From: Chondrus crispus
Taxonomy: Eukaryota > Rhodophyta > Florideophyceae > Gigartinales > Gigartinaceae
DNA length: 64,000 nt
Reading direction: 5' to 3'
NCBI RefSeq assembly: GCF_000350225.1
Contig: NW_005179014.1
Location: forward strand, 140,185 to 204,184
Shown: piece after piece, positions 54,758-64,000 of the stretch
How the letters are laid out: each line of letters opens with the position of its first letter
Position numbering within the stretch: position 1 is the first letter of the stretch
Program-made: the position numbers and the translations under genes
Notes under the pieces: model-generated
The model's input: only the letters and a program-made list of their open reading frames with translations
Told to the model about the DNA's origin: nothing
Databases searched by the model: none

Positions 54758-56708
54758 GTGATAATGGAGATAGAATCTGAGACGGCTGCTATCAACCGTG
54801 AATTGTTATATATCCCTAATGCGACAGTGTTTTCTTTGGATGACGACCATTTAAGAATGGCATTCAGCGCTTTGGTAGTGCTCACTCATTTGCGACAGCT
54901 TAATAATCAGAAGAAGAGTCTCGGTCCCTTAGACAATGCCTTGTGCTCGGCCCTCAACCCTTTTTTCTGGCTTGGAACTTTACAAGAACTGGAGAGAAAT
55001 TGCTACATACGTGGGAGCGGCTCGTACAACTAGTGCAAGGTGCGTCGACCAATGGAGCTCTCCGACCAATGCCAGAGACATTTTTTGCAGCCGACAGGGG
55101 ATATAGATCTAAGGGGACTACACAATTTCTCTCATATGTCTTAGGGGCGAGTCTCATTAGAACACACAAGAGGTACCTTTGGTACCCTTTTGTGTTCGAA
55201 GATGGTCCGATTTCGAGGCGGCACAAGGGCATGGCTGTGTCAGAGAGGGGGGCACGTGCTGTTTACACGGCTCAACTGAAGGTCAATGGCCTGGTGCGCC
55301 GATGTCGCATTTCAGGAGGGCGCAGGCCTGTTCTTACCGGGAGCGCTGTTCAGGACGGATCGCAGCTCTTATTCAAACTAATTCCAACCTCTTCCCGTTG
55401 AGGTGCTTCAAAATAGTTTGTGGTGAGGCTTTCCGCCTGGCCTCTTCGTTGGAGAAGTTCGAAGCTGTGCTAACATTATACGACGGGTGTAGTGACGAGG
55501 GTGACAGAGCACGTAGAACCGCAGAGGGAATGCGTGCTCTACAAAATGGGCGTAAATGTGTTGAGCAGGTATTAGCCCGGATTGCTGTGCTCGCATACTA
55601 CCAATCAAAGGTCCCGGTGTGGTTCCTGCTGCGGACGTTCCGGTTCATTTCAAGTACCATTCAAAGGTTCTTAGCCGCCGTCGCAAGGGATTTCGACAAC
55701 AGGGTTCAAGGACTCGCCTTTCTGCTGTAGGGGAAAACCCTAAGCACTGGGACGAAAGCATTGGAAGGGGAGCTGGTTGCGCTTGTAGAGCGCATCAAAT
55801 ACATGTGGGAGCACGTACTAAAATCCCAAGGGATGAATACTGAAACCCTCCAAAGGCCGTCCCTGCGCCGAAATGTCGCGTCACGAATTACAAATTCGTC
55901 AGTCAGCGGCATAATCGCCTGTACTAAGAATGAATTACAGGGAATTCTTATTGTGTTCGGACGGGCTTTAGAGTCGCGGGCTACAACAGCAGAGCTCCTG
56001 ACTGCAGTTTATCAACTAAGAGAAGATATAACATACAATCTCGTCGACCTTGATACAATTGTGGAGAATGAGTGAACAACAGAGGACCAGCGGGTGCGGA
56101 GCGCATCTGAAACTCTTAAGCAGGCATTCCGGGAGTCCTCATTAACTTCATGGGTTATGAAACCACTTGTGTCAACTGCTGGGATGCGGAAGGGTTGCCG
56201 GAACGAGGTCGAGCTCATAAAAACGCTCCCGAACTACTGCAATCGTAGTAAAGGCACATACAGACGGAAGTCGGGGTGCTCGGAGTCCGCCTGGGATGAT
56301 ATCTTTGCATTTAAAATCAACCATGTGCGTTACACCGGGCTTTTGGAGAGTAAGAGCTCTTCTATGCTGGCTGATTCACCAGATGCCGTTCTGGTTGCAT
56401 CAGATATGGACGATATCGAACACGTGAGCGCCGTGGAGATTAAAACTATGACGTCTGTGAAGACCGTTGAGGAAGCCACAGTTTTGAGACATAAGTATGG
56501 ATCAGTGGTGTCTCTGGAAAATGTTGGAATGGACGACAAAAGTACTGAACTATATAAAGAGCTTGTGACAACTCCTGAGTATCATTCACAAGTCCTGCAT
56601 CATGTGGCGACACTTGGAATTAATGTAGTACTGTTTGTCGTTGGCACTGGCGGATCCATTACAGAGGGGCGGATTTTTTATGTCTGCCTTATTGCGTTTT
56701 CCCAATAG
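54758..56708 (+). pseudogene. DDE-type transposase with YqaJ-like nuclease domain (broken)
   Basis: First block: YIPNATVFSLDDDHLRMAF (54805-) with candidate catalytic Asp, then KKSLGPLDNALCSALNPFFW. Second block in another frame (54943-55401): TFFAADRGYRSKGTTQFLSY with a second candidate Asp, LIRTHKRYLWYPFVFEDGP and AVSERGARAVYTAQLKVNG. From 55390 one frame continues to 56708 with stops at 55728 and 56073. Its end reads AGMRKGCRNEVELIKTLPNY, GLLESKSSSMLADSPDAVLV, VSAVEIKTMTS and EYHSQVLHHVATLGINVVLF. SPD followed by E-I-K and Q-x-x-H is the pattern of YqaJ/lambda-exonuclease type PD-(D/E)XK nucleases. The family name of the transposase is not certain. Confidence 0.55.
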
Positions 56709-56832
56709 CTCATATCATGGCTATACATATGCCATGGAGTGTGTGCGTGTGACTTCCTTCGCCTGGATTGGTGGAGATGGAAAGAAGATACCATCTGAAT
56801 ATGATGAATTATTGCGCAACTCGCACGCCTAG

Positions 56833-58819
56833 GATTTGTACACTTTTGTCTCATACTACAACCTAAGCCGCGCCATACGAAAACAAGTGCTTAACTGCAG
56901 TAAACCAATAACCCCTTTCGTGTGATTCGGCTAACCCCAGCCGTGTACTGGATTCAATACAAAGGGGGTGTTGACGTCATCTCGAGGTACTTAAAGACCC
57001 TCGCTCGGTAGAATATAAGCGAGAATCCAGTTGTCTGAATTATTGCGCGTCTACTGTGCATGCAGGTCAATAACGCTGCAGTGGTCTACAGGTTGTACAA
57101 AGCCAGGCAGCACAAACTACTTCCGCAATCAATGGAGGAGAGTGGCAGTAATAGAGACAGAGGATATTCAGCCTTAAGACACAGAGCCACACAGTGCCAA
57201 ACATTTAGACGCTTTGCTAGACTGATGGCCAAAGAATGAGTAGAAACTGAAAATTATAACTAAAGCAATGATGTAAATAGAGCATGTAACCATAACAACA
57301 AGAAAAGTATACCTGCCTTTGCAAGGAACGCTGCAGAAAAGTATAATCTCGGGACTTACAGAGAACTACGTCTAACCAAAGGCTTGGAACACGAGACAGT
57401 AACGGCGCAGCCAACATAATGCGTATTTTGTAGTTGGACATTGCGCGGGACGAAAGAAGGAAAACCTAGGGCGATAAGGAAAGGTTCATGGAAAGTGCAA
57501 TGGTGTACGACTTGCAAGCAGGCAATTTGCACGACATGCTGGTGTCGTGCCCGAAGCCCTTCCGCTCTCCTCTATATAAAATCGATCCCCTAGTCTGTTC
57601 AAAAGGCTAAGGGCGGGACACCGGTCTGGTTGCAGCGCAGCAACCGCCCCGGAGGGCAGCATACCCCAAAGGCCACTTGCTTCGTTCCAGCCAGTGGCTG
57701 GCCCGGCTAACAGGCACAACCCGTCAGCCGGGGCAAATACTCCAACGGTCGCTATTTGCGGCCGTTCGCCTACACGCGCTCGTGGAGAAAGCAGCGTACG
57801 GGACAGGGATGGTAACCTCTTAGACGGAGGCATGCGCATGCGTCCGCTCTGAGAAACATCGCCTAGTCTATATAAGCAAATAAAGGCATCGCTCTCTGAA
57901 AAAGGAGGCAGAGCGAACTGGCCAACCTACTTGCCCGAAGAGTGCATCCGCACCCTTCTCATTCCATCTTGCCACTCACCAACCGAAAACCCAAATTGCC
58001 ATCCTCTGTAGTGCCCTGACCCCGCGATCTGTCACACTGGGAATAATGGCATAATTTGGTTACACTGAAGCGCAAGGTGCCCACAAGCACGGAGGTTAGA
58101 GCATTTGAGCAATCCCTTGGAACTAAGCCAAGGCGAAATAGATAAGAGAAAATCGTTAAGAACTGACAGGCAATAACGAATGCAAAGATGTTCCTGCCTT
58201 CTCGTGTCATTTTTGAACCATGAAGGTCAGATGCCGATCTGCTATGCCTGCTTGTACACAAAGTGCCATCTTGATGCTAATAGCATAGTTTCATGACGCC
58301 TTTTGACATTTGCCCCTACCGCCACTGTCAATCCCTCATTGCCATCCATCCCAACCCCGCATCAAACTCCCACATGACGCTTCTGCGTACCATTTCTACG
58401 ATAGCAATCGTAGACGTCACTGTAGTGATTTTGAAGACTCTTTTTGGGCAAAACTGGGAAGGCTCCAATGGTCGGATGGGATTATGAAGCTTCTAGCGGA
58501 TGAAAGTTATGGCCGAAATATGAATTTTCGCAACTTTCGCCCAAAAGACCATTTTTATAGTGCAGAGTGCTAGCTTTCACCTGCACTCCACAGAATGGAA
58601 AAATCTGATCCCGTTCTCGCGTTTGCTCACTTTTAGTGTTTTACAACTTACAGCATCCAGTACTTACAGCATCTAGTCCTTACAGCTACCCTTCAGTGCG
58701 TGTTGACGCCCGCCAAGCGTCGTGGCTGCCCACTGGCCGCCCCACGCGCAACAACCCTCACAAACTATTCCCTCCGGTCCCCGCTACCGTTCCGGCATCC
58801 CTCCCGCTCTCATGTGCCT
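56833..58819. other. No confident gene; TATA-like sites
   Basis: TATATAAAATCG near 57583 and TATATAAGC near 57869 on the plus strand resemble promoter elements of two LTR-like stretches, but no repeat pair was found. Open frames at 57486-57839 (minus) and 57959-58261 (minus) show no family features. Confidence 0.4.
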
Positions 58820-59155
58820 CTACAAAACAAACTGCTCCCCGCCCGCCCTCTCTTCAACCCTCCCTCCCACGACCTTCCAGTACGACGCGGCCTCGGCAAG
58901 CACGCGCGAGTTGCGCGGGTGGTGCCGCAGCGCGTCGTGGGACACCTTGCGCGCGTCGAGCGCGCGCTTAAGCCTCAGCTCCAGCACTGCACACTTCAGC
59001 TTCAGCACTGCTGGAGCTGGGGCTGAAGCGCGCGGACGGCGTTCATCTGGCACTCTTGGGGCATGGCATGCTCCAGGAGTGCCAGATGAACGCCGTGTCC
59101 TCGCTTGTGACACGCCTCGCCTGAACAGCTCGCGCGCACGCTCCGTATTCTGCAC
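58820..59155 (-). pseudogene. HAT/TPR-repeat protein fragment
   Basis: On the minus strand: NTERARELFRRGVSQ near the start, and LDARKVSHDALRHHPRNSRV then LAEAASYWKVVGG before the stop. These fit half-a-TPR repeats (A-R-x-L-F-x-R and P-x-N-x-x-x-L-x-x-x-A-x-x), as in crooked-neck/PRP6 and plastid RNA-binding HAT proteins. The two repeats are separated by a stretch created by an inverted duplication (59037-59095). No other exon was found next to it, so it is likely a captured or relic piece of a host gene. GC-rich. Confidence 0.35.
59037..59095. repeat. 59-bp palindrome, 29-bp arms
   Basis: Arms starting CGGCGTTCATCTGGCACTC with two mismatches and a 1-nt centre at 59066. An imperfect inverted repeat (CTTCAGCTTCAGCAC) flanks it at about 58994-59028. 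Confidence 0.9.
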
Positions 59156-59404
59156 AAGCTTGAGGTCAAGCTGCCCGTACTCATGCCAAACAGAAGCAGA
59201 CGCAGAAACTTTGAGCCCTGGAAACGTGCGCGCCGGTGCCCTCGCAACGTGGGCGACGGTACTCTTTTCCAGACACCCGCCGCACCACCAGAACCAGCAC
59301 CTCTCTCTCGTCCAGCCCCGTCCTTCCCAATCCCCAGCGTCTTCTACCTCGTCGTCGTCCTCCCCACATCAGCCCCGGTCGTCCTGGAACCCTTCACGCG
59401 TGCC

Positions 59405-61625
59405 TTAGAGCAGTCCCGCAGTGCCGTCTTCGTAGTACTGCCTTTTCGCAGCCTCGTCCTTAATGTAAGGCTCAACAATCATCTTGTTCAGGTACAGATC
59501 CCTGAAGCCGTGGTGCTCGGAAGAAACATCTGACAAGGGGGTGATCGGCAAACGATGAGACTCATCTCGCAGCACCAAGTCCCAATCATGAGACCTCATC
59601 CTCAGTGTGGCGGCGGGACTTGCGGCCACTACAGTGTTACCTTTCTTATTTACGCCGCCCTTCGATGACCGCAACAAGTTGAACGTGTCGCATGAGGCGG
59701 ATGCGGACAGTCTCTTCGTCTTGACCAGTCCCTTGCTGCTGCTTTCGAAAGTAAACTCCTGATACTTCTTGATTGCAAACTTGGTCGGGATCTTGAAATA
59801 CTGCCCCAGCATCCTCTTCCAATCACGCCAAAATACATCAACAGACGGCACGCACTTGGTGCTCTTGCTGCTATCCCTCACGACTTTCATCATGTCAGCA
59901 GGTGTTCAGACATCCGTTCTCCGCAAGCGTCTCTTAACATGCCCGAAAGAACCATCACAGACGTTCTTATTATGTCCGACGACGAGGAAATTCAAAACAA
60001 CCTTCGCTTGCCGGCCAGACAGAACCAGCCACGCGCAAAACCACATAACAAACCTATTCTTATTTTGCCCTCCACAATTGTCAGCAGTCAACAAAAACGT
60101 TCCGCCGCTCCCTTCAATCTCAGCTGGCAGTTGCATAGTGTGGAAGAGCATTGACAGTACTGAATTCGCAGATTTGTCATTCGGCCAGTATCCTTCTGGG
60201 AGACCGTAGACGTAGTTCAACTTCCGTCGACTGCTTGAGACCCCGTTAAGGTCGAATCTCAGCCCGACTAAGTAGTGAAGCTTGTCGTGCACTGAGGGGG
60301 AAGGGTGGGATCCCCCTCTGGCAGAGCGCGCGCGTTCGGGGGGCGCGTGTAGGGGGTTATCGGGAGACCACCCGTAAGGGACCGGTACGGGGCCGGGCGC
60401 GAAGCGCAGTAGGGAAAGTAAGGGAAAAAGAGGCAAAAAAGAGCCCAGGAGGGGCGGAGCGGTAGGGACGGCTGTCGTGCGGAGAGCCGGGCGTGGCGGG
60501 ACGACGCGCGCGGTAGAGACAGGAGGTAATCGAGACGCAGATGGCTCGCAGGGTACCGTCGTGGGACGGGGACCGACGCGAGGCTACGACTCCGTTCCAG
60601 AAACCCGAGTTGTAGACCCAAAGCTTCGTGAGGATTTACTTAGGGTCGGACGTCGGCTATATACTAGCCGACGTCGGAGCTATAATTAATTAAACTAAAA
60701 GAAACTAAATTAAAACGACGGCGGCGACGGCCGGAGAAACTCCCCTTGGGGAGGTATGACAACCACTACACGTGGGGGGTGACACCTGGACACAGGAGCC
60801 TTGACGCCTGGTTACACGTGGCGCGCGGTACACGTGTGTCCCGGAGAAGGAGTCGTGCTGGCCGGGGGCAGGTGTCCCCTGGGAAAAGGAAAAGGTGGGT
60901 CAGTGCACTACAAAGCTGACCACCTTGACACAATAAATTGGGAATCTGCACCTTCTCCGCAAAATCAAACACATAGTGGCGCGAGCTCAAACAGCTCCGT
61001 TCTTGTGGAAAGACACTCCATAGCCGTTGGTTGTTCTGGTATGTCAAGAATTCGCCGCATGCTTCAGCACGGTGCATTCTGAAGATTTGAAGAAGGGGGA
61101 GATGCAGCCCATCGCCAGCAGTGCAAAGCTTCATTTGCTGCTTGAGAGACACACATAAATCGCAGAAATCACTACCTCCAGTCGCGATGCGAATCTCGGC
61201 CTTGTCCTTCTTCCAGTAATTCCGAAACGTGTGCAGTGCTAGCGGGCGTGCCGGAGCCTTCCAAGACGGTCGTCTCGCGCACTCAGCCGCGCAAAGAACA
61301 GGCCAAGCCTCCGTGTATGCCTTGTACAAGAGTGCCTTCGTCGTCCCGACAGGAAGAATTCGACATGCCTTACCCTGCTTGAAATGACGACCACTCGGGG
61401 ACTCGAGACCATGCTCCGTGCCATAGTGATCGAGAAACTGCCTCAGAGAAGATCTCTGAATTCCGTGTTTGTGCTCCCCATTATCGTACGCCCTCTGATT
61501 GACGAGCTCAAAACGTTCGAGTATAGAAGCTCAGTCATGTGGTCTTCAATTGTCCGGACACTTAGTTGCAGAATCGCGGCAAAAGATGCCTCGCAGAGGC
61601 GCAGGCCTAGCATAGCGTAGATCAT
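59405..61625 (-). pseudogene. DUF7869-type transposon protein, interrupted by a solo LTR
   Basis: From 61625: LGLRLCEASFAAILQLSVRT, then SGRHFKQGKACRILPVGTTK and TFRNYWKKDKAEIRIATGGS followed by DFCDLCVSLKQ (a Cys pair), and HYVFDFAEKVQIPNLLCQGG QL up to 60909. A 610-bp insertion follows. Past it: LHYLVGLRFDLNGV, TFLLTADNCGGQNKNRFVMW and NFLVVGHNKNVCDGSFGHVK. The DNCGGQNKN and GH-KN-CD-FG blocks are the hallmark of DUF7869, found in proteins of eukaryotic DNA transposons and probably a nuclease-like fold. The frame then meets a TGA at 59906-59908 and stays open to 59405 (FKIPTKFAIKKYQEFTFESS). The function of the family is not established. Confidence 0.65.
60293..60902. mobile_element. Solo LTR, 610 bp, with 6-bp target duplication
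   Basis: Flanked by GTGCAC at 60287-60292 and 60903-60908. It begins TGAGGGGGAAGGG and ends AAGGTGGGTCA, so it has the TG...CA ends of LTRs. It splits the DUF7869 gene exactly: removing it and one copy of the 6-mer restores similarity on both sides. It contains a hairpin around TATATACTAG (60645-60678) that could include a TATA box in either direction. No internal retroelement genes are present, as expected after LTR-LTR recombination. Confidence 0.75.
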
Positions 61626-61639
61626 AGTTGATCTCCCGC

Positions 61640-62345
61640 GGCGAGAATTAGCCTTTTCACCAGCAGCAGTCTGTTCACCAGCAGCAGCCCCTCCGATACC
61701 CCCGGATTCTCCAACACCACCAGCCTATCCCTCTACAGCTCCACCAGTAGCAGCCTCTCCGCTACCACCTTGACCGACTGGATGCTGTACATTGTTGTAG
61801 TATAACGACCGGCGAGCGCGCGGGGAGGTTATTAACCGTGCGGCCGTGCACGGTGCACACGTGGGCGGGTGTGCCCACGTGTAGGGAGCGCGCGCGTTGA
61901 CCAACCGGCCGTGGCGTGGCGCACGTGTACAGTAGCACACGTGTCGTCCGTGCGGTAGTCTACGCGTGTTACGTGTGCGCGTTAGCACACGTGTCGTCCG
62001 TGCGGTAGTCTGTAAGCAACACGCGTGTACAGTAATGCACACGTGTAGTAGCAGCGTCCGTGCGGTAGTAGTAATTATGGCGCTAGCTTTTTAATTGTGT
62101 ACAGTACCTGGCACGCACTAGGCGGCAGGTGCTGTACTACTGTACTAGGACAGGTGTCCGAGGCGTCCCTCTGCGGGGTTAAGACCTGACACCCGTCCCT
62201 ACCGGTAAACTGGGGCAAGCTCGCCCCCGTCCCTTTTGCGCCTACGTACGTCCGTTTTCGGTTGTCTGTCGCGCGCGCTGGCTTCTAACCCGTTACCGGT
62301 CGCTCCTGTTCACGCACCACGGGGGGACTGCGCGTAACCGGCCAG
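61640..62345. repeat. Short tandem repeats rich in CACGTGT
   Basis: A ~27-bp motif, CACACGTGTCGTCCGTGCGG then TAGTCT, occurs at about 61937 and 61987 (50-bp period), with a third interrupted copy at 62039-62068. Small inverted repeats (ACACGTGGGC...GCCCACGTGT at 61857-61882) lie nearby. Upstream, 61660-61775 repeats a CACCAGCAGCAG-like theme. No gene is seen. Confidence 0.6.
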
Positions 62346-62419
62346 TGAGCCACTCCCTTTTCGCGAGCTCGTCCGATCGGTTCAATTGGCGCGTCGCGTC
62401 CGCGCCGCGTGCTCCCTCG

Positions 62420-63076
62420 CTAAAGCCTCCGCCTCTCACCCAACCCAGGGCGGAGAGGAGTTATCCCACAATTGTCAGGAATCCCTCCACCAAACTTTCG
62501 TTTTCGCCTGTTCTTCTGTTGGGAACTGTCGGCGGGGCTCTTGCCCAACTCATTGGTATCCCCAGGTCGAGCGCCTGTGGTCAGGATGACAGAACGTAAA
62601 TTTACGATGCGCTGAGATCTTTTCATGCTGGCGAAACAAGTAGCAAGCTGCTCTCCGTCCCGGAGCTTGTGCTCATCGTGGTGGCATCGCGACATGCACG
62701 TTTCGAAGTACCGCCGCGGCGTATAGGATAGCATAGGAGCTTCCGACCTGAAAGCCACTCCCGCTTCCCCGTTTTCACCCCCGGTCGCTCCCTCCTCACC
62801 CTCCTCACCATCACCTGCACCTGCACTCTCACCCCCATGCTCACCCTCGCAATCACCGTTTTGGCCATCAAAGTCGACACCGTTGTCCCCATCGTTGTTG
62901 GTATCGGTGTCGTCCTCGCCCCCCTCGAGCCCGGCATCGGCAAGGTCGTCTTCGATGAGAGTCTCCGCGTCAATCATGTACTCCGGTTGCTCCTGCGCCT
63001 GGGCCATGTCGTACTCCATGGCCACAAGCTCGTCATCGCCATCGTCCTCGTCCGCATGAGCGCCTGCAAAAGTCAT
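62420..63076 (-). CDS. Acidic hypothetical protein
   Basis: 218 codons from ATG 63076. Residues 1-100 are very rich in Asp, Glu and Gly (ADEDDGDDELVAMEYDMAQA; GGEDDTDTNNDGDNGVDFDG). A more ordered stretch follows: YTPRRYFETCMSRCHHDEHK and RSQRIVNLRSVIL, then a basic RRKRKFGGG near the end. It lies upstream of, and on the same strand as, the DUF7869 gene, so it may be its N-terminal region or first exon; acidic N-termini are common in such transposon proteins. No domain is recognised. Confidence 0.4.
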   Translation of the reverse strand: MTFAGAHADEDDGDDELVAMEYDMAQAQEQPEYMIDAETLIEDDLADAGLEGGEDDTDTNNDGDNGVDFDGQNGDCEGEHGGESAGAGDGEEGEEGATGGENGEAGVAFRSEAPMLSYTPRRYFETCMSRCHHDEHKLRDGEQLATCFASMKRSQRIVNLRSVILTTGARPGDTNELGKSPADSSQQKNRRKRKFGGGIPDNCGITPLRPGLGERRRL

Positions 63077-63079
63077 TGC

Positions 63080-63630
63080 TTCAGGAGGTGCTCGCCATCA
63101 GCGCGATGGTGAGCGGCCGAGGGCCGGATCTGAGTACGAGCCCACGCAGAAGGCCTCTGCAAGTGTGAAATGTTTTCAAATTTGATTTCTTGGCCGGCCG
63201 CTCAGGTGATGCTTTAGCGTTTTCTCCCTGTTCCTGGTACTTTCAGCTATCTGGTGTGAGCCAGACCTGTGTCTGCAGACCCTTGAGGCAGTGTCTTACA
63301 GCATCCTATTCAAAAAACAAATTTGACCAATCGAAAGAACGGGTGCCATTTACCTACGAGGTGCTGATAACTCCGAAATTTCGAAAAGCTTCATAATACG
63401 GTCTGACCATTGGAGCCTTCTCAATTTATGTGGCTGATTTGGTGCATTTTTGGTTTAAATACTTCAGGAAGGGTAACCCCTCGACAAACTTGAAGGGAAC
63501 CAACATGTGTCCTAACCTCAGGATGAACCAATGAAAAATCCACAACAGTACAACTCACCACTGCCCACCAATACTGCCCACATACAGTACAAACAAAAAA
63601 CCGTCCAACCGCCGCGCGCCTCCCCTCACG
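63080..63630. other. No gene seen
   Basis: Intergenic DNA between the acidic protein gene and the VPS33-like gene. It should include the 3' end of the latter's transcript and the promoter of the former. No repeat or recognisable site was found. Confidence 0.4.
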
Positions 63631-63632
63631 CC

Positions 63633-63859
63633 TCAATGTGCACCAGCGCGGCATCCCTCATCGCGCATCAGAGCGGCATCCCTCATCGCCCACACAAACC
63701 TGTCAGGCGAGAGCACGCCCGTGGTCGCGATCAGCGCCCGCACGCCGGCCTTCCTGGCCGCCATGCGCACCGCGGACGCCTCGGCGCGCGCCACCCCGCC
63801 GACGAACACCACCACGGCCGTGGGCCCCTCGTCGTCGCCCGCCTGCCCCTGCGCGCCCG

Positions 63860-63894
<35 letters not shown>

Positions 63895-64000
63895 GCGTCG
63901 GCGCGCCGGTGCTCCACCGTCGCGTGCCCGCCGGGCAGCACCGACGTGTGCTCCACCACGGCGGGCAGCCCGCCCCATCCGTCGCGCCCGAGCGCGGCCT
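63633..64000 (-). CDS. Sec1/VPS33-like protein, C-terminal end (partial)
   Basis: The frame enters from the right edge and ends at 63633. It reads GRDGWGGLPAVVEHTSVLPG, a low-complexity Gly/Asp run encoded by GGCGAC repeats (about 63864-63897), then TAVVVFVGGVARAEASAVRM and ARKAGVRALIATTGVLSPDR. The order GW...LPG, linker, VxVFxGGVxxxEaxAxR, IATTxxx is that of the C-terminus of Sec1-family proteins, closest in pattern to VPS33, the HOPS/CORVET subunit that templates SNARE assembly at vacuole/lysosome membranes. The GC-rich, clean frame contrasts with the transposons to the left and marks it as a likely host gene. At least 80 percent of the gene is outside the window. Confidence 0.6.

Overview
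This window is nuclear DNA of a eukaryote and is made almost entirely of mobile elements in different stages of decay. There is one probable host gene end, the C-terminus of a Sec1/VPS33-like protein at the right edge. Moderate GC content, few or short introns, and the mix of families (Ty1/copia, DIRS-like, PIF/Harbinger, pogo/Tigger, Helitron, DUF7869-type) would suit a repeat-rich alga, perhaps a florideophyte red alga. That assignment is inference; nothing here proves the species.

Layout. 1-2.5 kb: plus-strand copia remnant. 3.5-4.8 kb: decayed PIF/Harbinger transposase. 5.01-7.94 kb: Tigger/pogo-type element bounded by inverted CAGGGGGTC termini and TA, with a dead transposase and a GC-rich segment inside. 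9.26-16.14 kb: minus-strand copia element with ~140-bp direct repeats at its ends, split between integrase and RT by a ~2.2-kb fold-back insertion. 16.4-21.2 kb: unrecognised, mostly broken genes. 21.2-24.3 kb: no convincing gene.

24.28-39.92 kb looks like one unit. Repeats on its left (a ~265-bp array and ~88-bp repeats carrying GAGGGGAACGGGGTG) recur on its right near 39.4-39.9 kb. Between them lie a 369-codon gene with a ParB-like N-terminal domain, a tail-to-tail gene resembling a double-stranded beta-helix (2OG-oxygenase-like) protein, a frameshifted Helitron Rep/PIF1-helicase gene, and a divergent intron-containing gene with OB-fold-like segments. If these belong together, it is a large Helitron-type element with unusual cargo. 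This is the best candidate for something undescribed.

41.4-44.25 kb: second Helitron remnant (linker plus PIF1 helicase, no Rep domain). 44.4-48.78 kb: PIF/Harbinger transposase cut in two by a DIRS-like retroelement. 48.79-51.34 kb: complete pogo-type transposon with an intact 637-residue transposase, near-perfect terminal repeats and TA duplication, lying directly beside the Harbinger fragment. 51.7-52.9 kb: four copies of an 18-20-bp palindrome. 53.5-56.7 kb: broken DDE-type transposase followed by a YqaJ-like nuclease domain. 58.8-59.2 kb: possible HAT-repeat gene fragment. 59.4-61.6 kb: DUF7869-type gene interrupted by a 610-bp solo LTR. 62.4-63.1 kb: acidic hypothetical protein. 63.6-64.0 kb: VPS33-like C-terminus.

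A signal running across all regions is a set of about a dozen unrelated near-perfect palindromes of 30-60 bp. They suggest recurrent local inverted duplication in this genome. Intron structures, element boundaries and family names were read by eye and not checked against any database.
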